Position numbers and translations under genes: made by a program. This document shows, piece after piece, positions 20,515 to 29,549 of a stretch of DNA of 64,000 nucleotides. The first letter of the stretch is position 1. Each line of letters opens with the position of its first letter. The notes beneath the pieces are model-generated. The model had not been told where the DNA came from. It did no database searches and saw only the letters and a list, made by a program, of their open reading frames with translations. Origin of the DNA: Oceanithermus profundus DSM 14977. Its GTDB lineage: Bacteria; Deinococcota; Deinococci; Deinococcales; Marinithermaceae. The stretch is taken from contig NC_014753.1 in assembly GCF_000183745.1 (NCBI RefSeq), positions 62,001-126,000 of the forward strand, in the 5' to 3' direction.

Positions 20515-21053
20515 TGCTCCTTACCTCCATACATCGACTCGAAAACTGCCTCGAAGGCTTCCAGGGCCCTATCTGCGACCTCGTCTAGGGGGTTTCCTTC
20601 GGCGATCGTGTAGCCGGGCGGGGGTTGGGGAACGTATTCATAAGGCTGGGCCCGAAGGAACACCTGCGAAAACCATTTGGCGTGGCCATGTTCGCGCACT
20701 ACCCGTACCGAGCCCCCAGGCTTCCAGACGCCATCACCAACGAGCACGATCCCGCGGTGGATCAAGATGCTCGTCTTCATTCGCGGCGCCAGGCGCACGA
20801 TCAGCCCGGGCACTGTGCTGAGGTGGCGGGTGTAGGCATCAGGATCGAAGGCTGCTCGGGCGTCAAGAACCATCGAAACGATGACGCCCGAGTGGGCAGC
20901 CCGAGCAAGTGCGAGGGCTATCTCTTCGTCTTTTATGCTGGGCGCAGCCAAGAGCAAGACGTCGCCAGGCTGCGCGCGAGAAATTACCTCGAGGGGCGCA
21001 GGTTGTGCAAAAACAACCCCCAAGATTGTGATAAGGGCGATTAAAGCGCGGAT
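20511..21053 (-). CDS. Secreted degenerate PLD-like protein, half 2 (apparent ATC start)
   Basis: About 180 aa. PLD-like half-fold: VISRAQPGDVLLLAAPSIKDEEIALALARAAHSGVIVSMVLDA, then RMKTSILIHRGIVLVGDGVWKPGG at the HxK(x)4D site, where His is replaced by Arg, so a nuclease or lipase reaction is unlikely. A full signal peptide (RALIALITILGVVFAQ) appears only if translation begins at an ATC (21053), placed 5 nt after a perfect AAGGAGGTGG; no ATG or GTG exists in that frame. A TTG at 21023 would remove most of the signal. The 5' end overlaps the coupling-protein gene. Confidence 0.65.
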   Translation of the reverse strand: MRALIALITILGVVFAQPAPLEVISRAQPGDVLLLAAPSIKDEEIALALARAAHSGVIVSMVLDARAAFDPDAYTRHLSTVPGLIVRLAPRMKTSILIHRGIVLVGDGVWKPGGSVRVVREHGHAKWFSQVFLRAQPYEYVPQPPPGYTIAEGNPLDEVADRALEAFEAVFESMYGGKEQ

Positions 21054-23479
21054 ACTCCACCTCCTTCGTTGCGCGCGAACAGTTCACCGTAGCCCTGCTC
21101 CAGCGATTCGTCGCGCAGCATTCCGTAGGCGAGGCGACCCCTTGGCAGGGCACGCCACTCGTTGGGATTCGTAACCCCCAAGGCGAGGAGATCGGCCACG
21201 CGCTCTTCTCCCCACTTGGAGAGCGGGGTGCTGACGTGCACGAAGATCGAGCGTGAGGGTTCGTCGACGATGACGAGAGCCACACTTTGGGCGGCCACAC
21301 CTCGAGCCACCTTGCCCATCTCCTCGAGTTTTTTGAGCTGCCCGCGGATGGCGGCGTTTTCACGTAGCCGTCGCAGTAGGTCGTCTTCCAGAAGGGCCAG
21401 AGCGGCGCGCGTTAGCACCCAGCCGTCCCGATGCCTGGCCACCCAGCCGCGCTCCACCCACTCGTCGGACAAAGCCTCCCGGGTAAGCCCGAGTACGCGC
21501 ACCATGCCGATGTTGCCCTCGCGATCGCGCACAGCCTCGAGGGGCGCCGTGGCGTCGATAAGCTCCTTGACCCAGCCCAGGAAGCCGGTGATCGAGGCGT
21601 CCTGCTCGCTTCGTCCGTTCGCGTTCTCGTCGCCGCGCTCGCTGTAGTGGGCCTTCCACTCCCTGGCGTAAGCGAGGGCGTTTTGTTTGATGCTTGCCCA
21701 GTTCCGATGCAGAGGGTGGCGGGGATCGTCCAGCAGTACGGCTTGGTAGATCACGAAGGGCACGTAGTGCATCTTGGCCAGTACGGTACCTTGTTCGGCC
21801 CGCTGCATCTCCTCCCTGGAGTAGACCGGCTTCTTGCCCAGCCGCCTTGTTTGTTTGGCTTCCACCTCGTGCACGGGGGAGAGTTGGCGCATCAGGGCCT
21901 CCTCGACGATCACCTTGTCGCCCACCGCCTTCTCCAGGTCTTCGCGTGCCTTGTCGCCGAGACCGCCAACGTAGAAAATCTTGGTTCCGGTGTTGTTGCC
22001 CGTGAGCTCCTTGAGGCCCTCGGGGCCGTATATGGACTCGATGGCGGCCCGGTCTTGAATGATGATGTGGAAGGCGACGTTCATCGACCTGAACAGCGCG
22101 AGGCCTTCGGAAATATGAGGGAGCTCCCCGAAGTTCTGGAACTCGTCAAGTACGTAGTGCGTTAAATAGGGGAGCTCTCCGCCGTGGTTTTCCACGGCGG
22201 CCTGGTAGAGGCCGTCGTCGATCCAGATCTTGAGCAGGCGCATCAGCACCTTGTTCGAAACGCTCATCACCTTGGTCTTGGGAAGACCAATGTAGAGAAG
22301 CGAGGGCTTCTCGAAAATCGTTGTCAGGGACAGGTTTTCCCCCGGAGCCCCTCGAGAGGTGGCGCGGTCGACGTTGGGATCTTCGAGGAAGACCGCGATC
22401 TTCTTCCTCAAGGAGCGCATGTACTCGGGGACCCCCCGTATCTTGCTCTCTTCGCCAAAGATGACCCGCCCCCACTTCCATGGGTCGTTGGCTGGGCTGG
22501 TTGCGTACCGGCTTGCTTCTTGTAAGACGTCGGCGACCTGTTTGGGGTCTCCCGTGTTGAAGAGCTCCACGATCTCGCTCATGCGAGCGGCTCGGCCTTC
22601 GGCGCGAGCAATGAGCGCCACGGCGAGGGCCGCAACCGCGAACATCTCACGGTCGATGTCCCGGTAGAAGTCCACCGACTCCTCTTTGGCTGGCGCGATC
22701 AGCGCTTCCGCCAGCTTGGTGGCCGTCATGTAGTCCACCACCATGTCGAGCAGCGGTATGCGCGGGGTGTCGGGATCGTAAGGAGCGTAGGTGTACACCG
22801 GGCGTTCGAAGTGGCGAAAGATGGGCAGCACGTCGACCAGACCGCTTGGCTCTCCGTACTTCTGGTCCCAGGCGATCATTCCCTGGCGGTGGTGTGCTGC
22901 GCTGATCGCCAGCGACATGACGTAGGTCGAAGTCTTACCCTCGCCCGTCCCGGCTTCGACGAGCACGTGCCGCGCTAGTTCTTTTGGGGGGAGCTGCACG
23001 TACTTTTTGGGCCGCCCCTCGAGCAACCCCAGGAAAACGGCCCCATCGCTCAGCCGCCCTTCGCCCAGGTAGCCATGCTTCTTGAGGTCGTCCTCTTTGG
23101 CGAGGCCGCCTTCCGCCGGCAGTTCGGGTTTTCTCCCGGGCCAAAAGGCTACGGCGATGAACGACAAGGCGGCCGCCGCAGCAGATGCGAGCGGCCAGCG
23201 GTAATCCGGTGCATGGACGCTCTGGTAGTAGCGGTAGATCTCCATGCAGTTGGCCCCAGGGTGCTTCGCGTCCCACGCGTAGCAGCGCGACAGGAACGAA
23301 ATCGGGTTGTCGTAGCGGATCACCTTGTGCCAGCCCGAGTCGTAGGTCGCGCGCGTGGCCGCGATCACGCTGTTGGCGTAGCTTCGTGCGGCAAGAACCC
23401 CCGCCAGGACCATGAAGAACAGGCCGATTAGCAGCGGTATGTACAGGGGGCGGCCGAGGAGAGCTCGAGCGGGGTTCAC
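21041..23479 (-). CDS. virD4: VirD4/TraD-type coupling ATPase
   Basis: Hexameric pump that delivers the DNA-relaxase complex to the channel, 812 aa. Two N-terminal membrane helices (about 12-31 and 95-113) enclose a periplasmic loop with two cysteines. Walker A is EAGTGEGKTS (175-184), with E in the P-loop; Walker B is VLDEFQNFG (443-451). A long C-terminal region (about 600-812) contains a winged-helix-like part (LLGLTREALSDEWVERGWVARHRDGWVLTRAALALLEDD-type). GTG start overlapping the TrbL-like stop (GTGA). Confidence 0.9.
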   Translation of the reverse strand: MNPARALLGRPLYIPLLIGLFFMVLAGVLAARSYANSVIAATRATYDSGWHKVIRYDNPISFLSRCYAWDAKHPGANCMEIYRYYQSVHAPDYRWPLASAAAAALSFIAVAFWPGRKPELPAEGGLAKEDDLKKHGYLGEGRLSDGAVFLGLLEGRPKKYVQLPPKELARHVLVEAGTGEGKTSTYVMSLAISAAHHRQGMIAWDQKYGEPSGLVDVLPIFRHFERPVYTYAPYDPDTPRIPLLDMVVDYMTATKLAEALIAPAKEESVDFYRDIDREMFAVAALAVALIARAEGRAARMSEIVELFNTGDPKQVADVLQEASRYATSPANDPWKWGRVIFGEESKIRGVPEYMRSLRKKIAVFLEDPNVDRATSRGAPGENLSLTTIFEKPSLLYIGLPKTKVMSVSNKVLMRLLKIWIDDGLYQAAVENHGGELPYLTHYVLDEFQNFGELPHISEGLALFRSMNVAFHIIIQDRAAIESIYGPEGLKELTGNNTGTKIFYVGGLGDKAREDLEKAVGDKVIVEEALMRQLSPVHEVEAKQTRRLGKKPVYSREEMQRAEQGTVLAKMHYVPFVIYQAVLLDDPRHPLHRNWASIKQNALAYAREWKAHYSERGDENANGRSEQDASITGFLGWVKELIDATAPLEAVRDREGNIGMVRVLGLTREALSDEWVERGWVARHRDGWVLTRAALALLEDDLLRRLRENAAIRGQLKKLEEMGKVARGVAAQSVALVIVDEPSRSIFVHVSTPLSKWGEERVADLLALGVTNPNEWRALPRGRLAYGMLRDESLEQGYGELFARNEGGGVSAL

Positions 23480-24912
23480 GCCTTACCTCCCCGACCGGAG
23501 CCGGTTTCGTTGGTGTGTGGGCGTGGGTTGCGCACCAGTTCGGTCTCAGGCGTGACGGCCATTCCCGAACCCCCGCGCCCGGGGTTGGTGGGCTTTTGCC
23601 CGGTTGTTAAAGCAGGGGGCGCGCCTCCCTGGGGTAGCACCGGAGGCGTACTGGCGGGGGGCAACCGACCGCCCGGAGGCGGGGTGCTTCCACCTCCGCC
23701 CCCGTACATCCCACCACCAGGCGGTTCGGACGGGGGTTGCGGTTGGGTCGGGGCCCCCGTTTGCGGACCCGATCGCCCCATGCCGCCGCGAACCGCAGGC
23801 AGCAACCCGACGGCCGCCCGCCCAGCCAACACGGTTTCGAAAAGGCCCGTCGAAACAAGTACCTGGCCGATGACGGTGGGCACCGCAGTTGCGGCGATGC
23901 CCCCCACGATAAAGAGCATGAACAAGCCTCCCAGGATCAGAAGGGCGCTCCACAGGCTTATTGCGACCAGGGAAAAGGCGTCCTTCAGCCATTCGAGGAA
24001 GCCGCCGCCCCCCGTAGTGTCGGCCAGCTCCTTCCAGCGGTTGATGACTTCTTCGACGGGAACGCCGATGAAGATCTGTGCCGCCAGGCCCACAATCATG
24101 GGGACCAGGAGGGCGGTGGCAAGGGCCGAGATGGCCATGTTGAACCAGCGGGCCATGAAGAACGAGCCAGAGCGCGGCGAAAGGGCTAGCATAGCCAAGG
24201 CGATCGGCCACGCAAGTTTCAGGAGGATCACGGTCAGCCCCGTGGCCAGGCCCAAGACGTAGAACAACCAGAGCATGCCCATCAAAGGGATGCCCACCCA
24301 GTTGGCGTAGTTGAGGGCCTTGTCCATTCGGTTGCCAAGCGACTTACCCGAGGCCAGCTCTTTCTGGGTGGCGGCCTCGATCTCCTCGGGGGTCAATCGC
24401 CTGAGCAGGCGTTCGTGCAACTCTTGGCCGATCTTCGTGCTCGACCACCCCTGCTTGGCTGCCTGGGTGTTTACTTCTTCGTAGACCTCGGCGGTAATGC
24501 GCTTGATTGCCGCCTCACGAGCGGCCTGCTCGACCTTTAAAGCGGCCACCTTTACGGCTTGCGCACCTACGCCGCCGGCGATGAGGCCCATCGTCGAAAA
24601 ATAGGTGTTTCCCCGCTCGAGGATGTCGTCGAGGCTTTGCTTGGCCGCGTTATAGCCGGTTGAGTACGCAATGCTCCAGCCGGACAAAAGCAAGGTTCCA
24701 ACGTAGGGCGAGGCGAAGATGAGGCCGGCGATCGCGAAAGACCGGAAAAGGGCGGGGGCGATCAGGTCTGGGCGGCCGCGAAGCGGACCCATCGTTAGCG
24801 CCCAAAGCGCGGTGATGATGACGAGCCCGCCGATTATGGGGAAGAGCAGCGACTCCAGGGGGGAAACCAGGGAGCCGTTGAGCGTCGCAAGGAACTCGAG
24901 AGGGCTGCTCAT
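23476..24912 (-). CDS. VirB6/TrbL-like polytopic membrane protein
   Basis: 478 aa from MSSPLEFLATLNGSLVSP. About seven hydrophobic spans: residues 25-45, 60-85, near 210-250, 260-300 and 320-360. A Pro/Gly-rich disordered C-terminus follows (PSEPPGGGMYGGGGGSTPPPGG...). The early Ala-rich amphipathic region (about 105-190) and late paired helices resemble TrbL/VirB6, the inner-membrane channel part. The ATG overlaps the preceding stop (ATGA), so I prefer it to the GTG 21 nt upstream. Confidence 0.78.
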   Translation of the reverse strand: MSSPLEFLATLNGSLVSPLESLLFPIIGGLVIITALWALTMGPLRGRPDLIAPALFRSFAIAGLIFASPYVGTLLLSGWSIAYSTGYNAAKQSLDDILERGNTYFSTMGLIAGGVGAQAVKVAALKVEQAAREAAIKRITAEVYEEVNTQAAKQGWSSTKIGQELHERLLRRLTPEEIEAATQKELASGKSLGNRMDKALNYANWVGIPLMGMLWLFYVLGLATGLTVILLKLAWPIALAMLALSPRSGSFFMARWFNMAISALATALLVPMIVGLAAQIFIGVPVEEVINRWKELADTTGGGGFLEWLKDAFSLVAISLWSALLILGGLFMLFIVGGIAATAVPTVIGQVLVSTGLFETVLAGRAAVGLLPAVRGGMGRSGPQTGAPTQPQPPSEPPGGGMYGGGGGSTPPPGGRLPPASTPPVLPQGGAPPALTTGQKPTNPGRGGSGMAVTPETELVRNPRPHTNETGSGRGGKA

Positions 24913-26102
24913 GGGCACCCCTCCTCCCACCACCGGGGCTTCTTGGCGCAGGACGTGTCGAAGAGCGCCTCGGCATTTCGGATCAGGCTCTCCCCCTGCT
25001 CCGAAAACGCGTCGTGGAGACCTTCAAAGTAGGCCGCGTCGGCTAAGGCCTCTTCGATGAGTTCGCTTTCTTGGCCAGCCACCTCTTTGACGGTCTGGCT
25101 GGCCACCCTGTTGATCTGTTGGTTGGTGTAGACCTGCTGTTGGGCCAGTTCGGCCAGCGACATTTGCACGGCCGCCAGCGAGGCGGTGTTGGACTCGAGG
25201 AGGGAGCTCATACCCTCCGCCAGGACCTGCACTGCGGCTCGGGTAGAACTCGCGTTCTGGGCGTTGTCTGCAAGTTCTTTCGCCCGGCTGGAGGCGTCCT
25301 TCGCGGTTGCGGCGAGCGAGTAGTCGCTGGCCAGACGCTCGGCGCTCGCCTGGGCATTCGCCAGGATTCGGGCGCCCTCGATCTGGCGCTGTGCGTCTTC
25401 GTTGCGTCTGGCTTGTTCGGCAGCCTGTATCGACGACTGGGCATAGTCGAAGGTTTTCCTCGAGGCTTCCGCAATGAATTGAGCGATTTTTTCTCTGCGA
25501 GCTGCCCTTTCGCGGGCGCATGCGTCAGCCAGGGCGCCGTACTCGTCGTCCATTGGCGAGGTCACCACGAGCCTTTCGCAAGGCTGGGGCGTCTGTACGG
25601 TTTCTGCTAGGAGCTCGTTCATCGAGACCTCTTCGCCGTCGATCTCGACGCGAAGATCGTCTCCGCCCTCGTACTGCAACAAGCTCCGCAGCTCGGCGAT
25701 CATATCGTCGGATAGCGCCCGCTTGAGCTCGTCTACCTTTCCCCAGGCTGCCTGGTAATCCTCCCGGAACTGCTCTGGGAGGTTGGCGATCTCCTCGAGC
25801 TTGTTGAGAAGTTCCGGGGGTAGCTCGACGCCGCTAGCGATGTCCCGGGTAAACCCCTCCACCACGTCCACCAAGCCGCCGGTAAGACGCTTGCGAACCT
25901 CACCTTGGCCTGCGTCGACGAACTGCTCGACGTTGGTCCCCAGCTCCTCGAGGAGCGTAGCGATCTGACACACCGCGGTTACGTTGCTGATGGCGCAGGC
26001 CTCGTCAAGGATGTCGTTGAGACCCACTTCTGCCCTCGCGGTCGATGTTGCCGCGAAGCCGAAGAGTAGGAAAGCGCCGAGAACGATTTTGGCTCGTTTC
26101 AT
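24909..26102 (-). CDS. VirB5/TrbJ-like periplasmic protein
   Basis: 397 aa. Signal peptide MKRAKIVLGAFLLFGFAATSTARA, then mostly helical: GLVDVVEGFTRDIASG..., a long Ala/Gln coiled coil (about 215-340, AQSSIQAAEQARRNEDAQRQIEG...), LAEGMSSLLESNTASLAAVQMSLAELAQQQVYTNQQINRV. Helical layout, cysteines and position before the TrbL-like gene fit TrbJ/VirB5, which line or tip the pilus. Near-leaderless start 9 nt after the -10. First gene of the unit continuing through VirD4 to 19118. Confidence 0.7.
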   Translation of the reverse strand: MKRAKIVLGAFLLFGFAATSTARAEVGLNDILDEACAISNVTAVCQIATLLEELGTNVEQFVDAGQGEVRKRLTGGLVDVVEGFTRDIASGVELPPELLNKLEEIANLPEQFREDYQAAWGKVDELKRALSDDMIAELRSLLQYEGGDDLRVEIDGEEVSMNELLAETVQTPQPCERLVVTSPMDDEYGALADACARERAARREKIAQFIAEASRKTFDYAQSSIQAAEQARRNEDAQRQIEGARILANAQASAERLASDYSLAATAKDASSRAKELADNAQNASSTRAAVQVLAEGMSSLLESNTASLAAVQMSLAELAQQQVYTNQQINRVASQTVKEVAGQESELIEEALADAAYFEGLHDAFSEQGESLIRNAEALFDTSCAKKPRWWEEGCP

Positions 26103-26111
26103 CTCGGCGCT

Positions 26112-26140
26112 AGCGTAGCGCTTGAAGGCGCGGGAATGGG
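26112..26140 (-). promoter_or_regulatory. CCCATT-type promoter of the VirB5-like gene
   Basis: CCCATT (26135-26140), 17 bp, TACGCT (26112-26117), 9 nt to the ATG at 26102. The upstream flank is a C7 run, unlike the GCG of other members. Confidence 0.6.
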
Positions 26141-26164
26141 GGGGTTTTCGGTTCAGCTAGTCGG

Positions 26165-28828
26165 CTACTCCGTTGCGGCGTGGACTTCCGGGTTCTTTTC
26201 GTACCCCGCCAGAACCCTGAGTGCGGCGTGGAAGCTGCCCAGCTTCTCGGCAAGCTCGTTGCGCCTGCGGGCTTCGTCTGCCCTGGTGGTGAACGTCCAA
26301 TAGCTTAGAGGGTCCACCTCAACCTTGAGCACGTCCCCGATTTCCCCTGAGACCGCCTTCAACCAGAAAAGCGCGTTGCGTCCGGTTTCGCCGGGCCTTG
26401 GGGGCGGTACGTCAAGGAGGTTTTCGGGCACCCCCGGCAACACCTCCTTCTTGGTTCCCAATGGATCGTCCGTACGTAAGAGCGCAACGTGGCTGACGTT
26501 GGTGAGAATGGCCGCCGCGTGCTCGCCGGTAAAGTCCGCAAGCGACTGACTTACGGCCCAAGCGGCGACGCCGAGCGTTCGGCCGGCGCGGAAGAAGGCG
26601 TGTACGAACGACGCGCTGCGTTCGTCCTGAAGAAGCGCCCAGGCCTCTTCGAAAACGATCAGCTTGCGTGCGTAACGGCTCTTGTGGATGATCCGCCATG
26701 TAAGGTCGGCGACGGTCAGGATCGTGATGGGGAAGAGGTCGCTCAAGGTCTCTCCGTGCTCGACTACGAAGTAGACGAACCTCGCCGCATCGTCGATCGG
26801 AACGGTCGTCTGACCGTCGAAAAGGCGTCCCCGGGGGTGGGCCCGCGTCCAGCGCTCGAAGCGCGTCGCAAGCGAGTTCGCGATCTCACGCTCCCGCTCG
26901 TTTAGGGTTCGGCCACCAATGACGTTGAGCTGGCTCAGGGTGCGTACGTAGTCGCTCATCGTCACCCCGGTGAAGACCTTCTCGATTCCGCCGTCGTCCG
27001 TTTCGATCTCGTCCACGGCCTGGGCGTAAACCTGAGTCACCGCGGCCGATTTAATGGCCTCTTCGATGGCGCCCACGGTTGGGTCATCCGAAGGGGGCAC
27101 CATTCGGTTCAAGAGGGCCTCGAGGAAAAAACGCTTCACCTCGTCAGGCTCGGTCGAGCCCTCGGGAAGGTCAAAGGGGTTGATGACCGTGTCCGAGCTG
27201 GGGCCGAAGTGGATCCGCGTCCCCAGGCCTCGCTCCGCGAAGAGCCGGTACATACCGTCGTAGGAGTTGGGCTTCTCGTCCACGGCGATGGCGATGGCGT
27301 CTCCCGTCTTCAGCAGCTCGAGCATGCGGGTTTGCACCAGGAACGATTTCCCCGATCCCGAGCTCCCTGCGATGATTGCATGCGAGTTGGGCACCTCCCC
27401 GTGGTCGTATACGTTGAGCCCCACGAGCGTGTTCCATTGGGTTCGGAAGACTTCGATGGGTTCGGGGTGCCAGTACGTCCAGGGCGCGCGCCAGGGCCAG
27501 AAGCGGGCGGCATCCGTTTCGATGTAGAGCTTCCTTCCCTTGATCTTGAATGCGCTAAAGGGCAGGGTTTCGAGCCATGGAGAAAGTGCGCCTCGATCGA
27601 GCGGCAAGAAGGGCGTTCCCACGATTCGGCCGGTAGCGCTGAGCAGGGCCGTGTGCCGCCGCTCGAGCTGCTCCTCGTCCTTGTCGAAAAGGGCGATCCT
27701 GACCCCGACGCGAAAAACGCCCTCGCCCGTGGAGGCGATCCGCCTGAGCATCTCGTAGGCTTGCTGGGATCCCTCATCCGCCTCCGGGGAAGGCATGTCT
27801 CCGACCCGAGCGTCCTGAACCCGGTCGGTGTAGATCTTGCGGAGTCGGGTGCTTGCGGCCGCGCTGTCCAGGCGCTCGTAGTCGATCACCAGCAAGTAGG
27901 GAGGCTCCACCGCGAAGAGGGCAGCTTGCACCGATCCGAACTCGAGCTCTGGGGGCACGTCTGCGAGGTGGTAGAGGCGGATAAGGGTGTCGCCCACCTG
28001 CAAGCGGTCGAGCCGCCGGTTGTCGATCGGGGTCCTTACCAAGCGGTCGCGGAGCGAAGTGCCGACCTCGGCGGGGTCGAACTCTGTGCCCTCGTCCGGG
28101 ATGGCGGGCGGCGCGTAGGGCGGGGGCTCGATTTCGGGGTTCAGGTACTCGAAGATGAAGCGGAACAGCTCTTCGTCGCTTAGCGGCTGGGCCTCGATGC
28201 CGCCCATCTCGAGCGCTGCGCGCAAGCGGAAGCGCGCCATTTCGACGTCCTCAAGCCACTCGAGGTACTCGCTAGGGGTGAAGGGCACGTACTCGCGGCG
28301 TTTCAGAAAGGGGAGCACTTCGGATACCGCAACGGCGATGGGGTTGGCAGAACGGTGCATGGCGCGCGGGGTGCCCACTTCGATCGAGACGACGAAGTCG
28401 TAGTCGTAGAAGGCGCGCGATCGCGACAGCCGCTCGAGTTCGTCGTTGCGCAGGTGCCCTATCTCTGCAAGCGCCGGCTCCCGAGCGCGTATCTGCTCCC
28501 GGTATCCGGTTAGGTCCGGGCCCTCGGCCGGCTGCACCCGGAAGTACAGACGAAGGCGCTGGTTGGGCTGGATGGCGTTTCGGAGCGTCGACTTGATCTG
28601 CTGCAAGAACCCCACGAGCTCTTCGTAGCCCATGGATGAGGCGGCCGGCGGGCGGATCCTGAAACCAACCTCCCCTAGGCCGTTACGGTTGAAAACGACG
28701 CCGTCGCGGATGTGCCAGTAGGGCAGCAACTCCTGGAGCGAGCGCGTTTTCGCATCCACGCAGTTGGGGGGTGGCGCCTCGTAGGAGCGAGGCTTTGGTC
28801 TGTGCTGGGGTCTGCGCTTAGTCGCCAT
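26165..28828 (-). CDS. virB4: VirB4/TrbE-type secretion ATPase
   Basis: Main energy-supplying ATPase of the type IV secretion channel, 887 aa. The N-terminal domain (about 30-430) matches the CagE/TrbE/VirB4 family in length. Walker A IIAGSSGSGKSFLVQ near residue 490; Walker B KLIVFEEAWALLQD near 722; then RKEAGTLGV-like ...FFRAGRTLGVAAWAVSQSLADF (motif C region). It overlaps the VirB3-like gene by 11 nt and ends 60 nt before the VirB5 unit. Confidence 0.92.
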   Translation of the reverse strand: MATKRRPQHRPKPRSYEAPPPNCVDAKTRSLQELLPYWHIRDGVVFNRNGLGEVGFRIRPPAASSMGYEELVGFLQQIKSTLRNAIQPNQRLRLYFRVQPAEGPDLTGYREQIRAREPALAEIGHLRNDELERLSRSRAFYDYDFVVSIEVGTPRAMHRSANPIAVAVSEVLPFLKRREYVPFTPSEYLEWLEDVEMARFRLRAALEMGGIEAQPLSDEELFRFIFEYLNPEIEPPPYAPPAIPDEGTEFDPAEVGTSLRDRLVRTPIDNRRLDRLQVGDTLIRLYHLADVPPELEFGSVQAALFAVEPPYLLVIDYERLDSAAASTRLRKIYTDRVQDARVGDMPSPEADEGSQQAYEMLRRIASTGEGVFRVGVRIALFDKDEEQLERRHTALLSATGRIVGTPFLPLDRGALSPWLETLPFSAFKIKGRKLYIETDAARFWPWRAPWTYWHPEPIEVFRTQWNTLVGLNVYDHGEVPNSHAIIAGSSGSGKSFLVQTRMLELLKTGDAIAIAVDEKPNSYDGMYRLFAERGLGTRIHFGPSSDTVINPFDLPEGSTEPDEVKRFFLEALLNRMVPPSDDPTVGAIEEAIKSAAVTQVYAQAVDEIETDDGGIEKVFTGVTMSDYVRTLSQLNVIGGRTLNEREREIANSLATRFERWTRAHPRGRLFDGQTTVPIDDAARFVYFVVEHGETLSDLFPITILTVADLTWRIIHKSRYARKLIVFEEAWALLQDERSASFVHAFFRAGRTLGVAAWAVSQSLADFTGEHAAAILTNVSHVALLRTDDPLGTKKEVLPGVPENLLDVPPPRPGETGRNALFWLKAVSGEIGDVLKVEVDPLSYWTFTTRADEARRRNELAEKLGSFHAALRVLAGYEKNPEVHAATE

Positions 28829-29141
28829 AGACGATCAAGGGATGATGGTGCTCATCGGGGCGGTGGGCGTAGTGATCTGCCTGGGTGCTGACCCAGTCCA
28901 GGTAGTAGGAGGCGTTTGGGCCCGGCAGGGCGCGCTTCACGGCCTGCCAGAGCATGTATCCGAGGATGGTGCCTCCAATGAAGCCCAGGGCGGAACCTGC
29001 CCCGCCAAGAACGAGCCGGGCCACCTGGGCCATCACGCCCGCAAAGGAGAAGATGACCATGATGTCCGCGTACGTGATGGCAAGAGGGCCGGGCAGGTAA
29101 CCCGGCTGGTCGATCCGGAAGGTCTTTCCGCGCAGCTCCAT
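28818..29141 (-). CDS. VirB3/TrbD-like membrane protein
   Basis: 107 aa. Two hydrophobic segments (about 22-46 ITYADIMVIFSFAGVMAQVARL and 48-70 AGSALGFIGGTILGYMLWQAV) and a hydrophilic C-terminus rich in His (HRPDEHHHPL). Size, topology and location between pilin and VirB4 are as in VirB3/TrbD. The start overlaps the pilin stop as TAATG. Confidence 0.75.
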   Translation of the reverse strand: MELRGKTFRIDQPGYLPGPLAITYADIMVIFSFAGVMAQVARLVLGGAGSALGFIGGTILGYMLWQAVKRALPGPNASYYLDWVSTQADHYAHRPDEHHHPLIVYGD

Positions 29142-29503
29142 TAGGGGCTAATCGTGGGGGGGCCACCCACCAGGGCCTCGAGGAACGGAAGCCCGACGCT
29201 GTAGCCAATGATTGCAACAAGTGCGCCGCCCGCCCACATCCACCAGTTCTTGTGCCCTGCGGCCTTCATCGACAGGCCCCAAAGCAGGGCGCCCAGGGCG
29301 GCGGCGTAGAAGATGACCTTGAAGACCGTCGTAGCGAACCACAGCGTGGTGTCTGCGGTTTCCCGCCCGATGTTGCGCACGGTTCCCAGGACGTTGCGGA
29401 AGTTGTCTTCGGTGGTCTGAGCCAGCGCAGGCGCCGCAACCACCAGGGCGAGAACGGCCAAAAGTGCGATGGTCATGGGTGTGGGTTGCAGTAACCGTTT
29501 CAT
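29141..29503 (-). CDS. VirB2/TrbC-like pilin precursor
   Basis: 120 aa from MKRLLQPTPMTIALLAVLAL. Signal sequence ends near ALAQ, and the mature part (TTEDNFRNVLGTVRNIGRETADTTLW) has two hydrophobic helices (FKVIFYAAALGALLWGLSM, WWMWAGGALVAIIGYSVGLPF), the VirB2/TrbC pilin layout. The start is fixed by the promoter: the ATG at 29503 is 9 nt after the -10; an in-frame start 45 nt upstream would lie inside the promoter. Confidence 0.82.
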   Translation of the reverse strand: MKRLLQPTPMTIALLAVLALVVAAPALAQTTEDNFRNVLGTVRNIGRETADTTLWFATTVFKVIFYAAALGALLWGLSMKAAGHKNWWMWAGGALVAIIGYSVGLPFLEALVGGPPTISP

Positions 29504-29509
29504 ATCGCG

Positions 29510-29538
29510 CCCAATATAGCAACGGGCTCCGGCATAAT
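29510..29538 (+). promoter_or_regulatory. Divergent CCCAAT-type promoter of the 29550-30143 gene
   Basis: CCCAAT (29510-29515), 17 bp, CATAAT (29533-29538), 11 nt to the ATG. It occupies almost the same bases as the minus promoter, each box serving as complement of the other strand's box. Confidence 0.5.
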
Positions 29539-29541
29539 GGG
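29513..29541 (-). promoter_or_regulatory. CCCATT-type promoter of the virB2-B3-B4-like unit
   Basis: CCCATT (29536-29541), 17 bp, TATATT (29513-29518), 9 nt to the ATG. Confidence 0.75.
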
Positions 29542-29549
29542 CGCACAAA

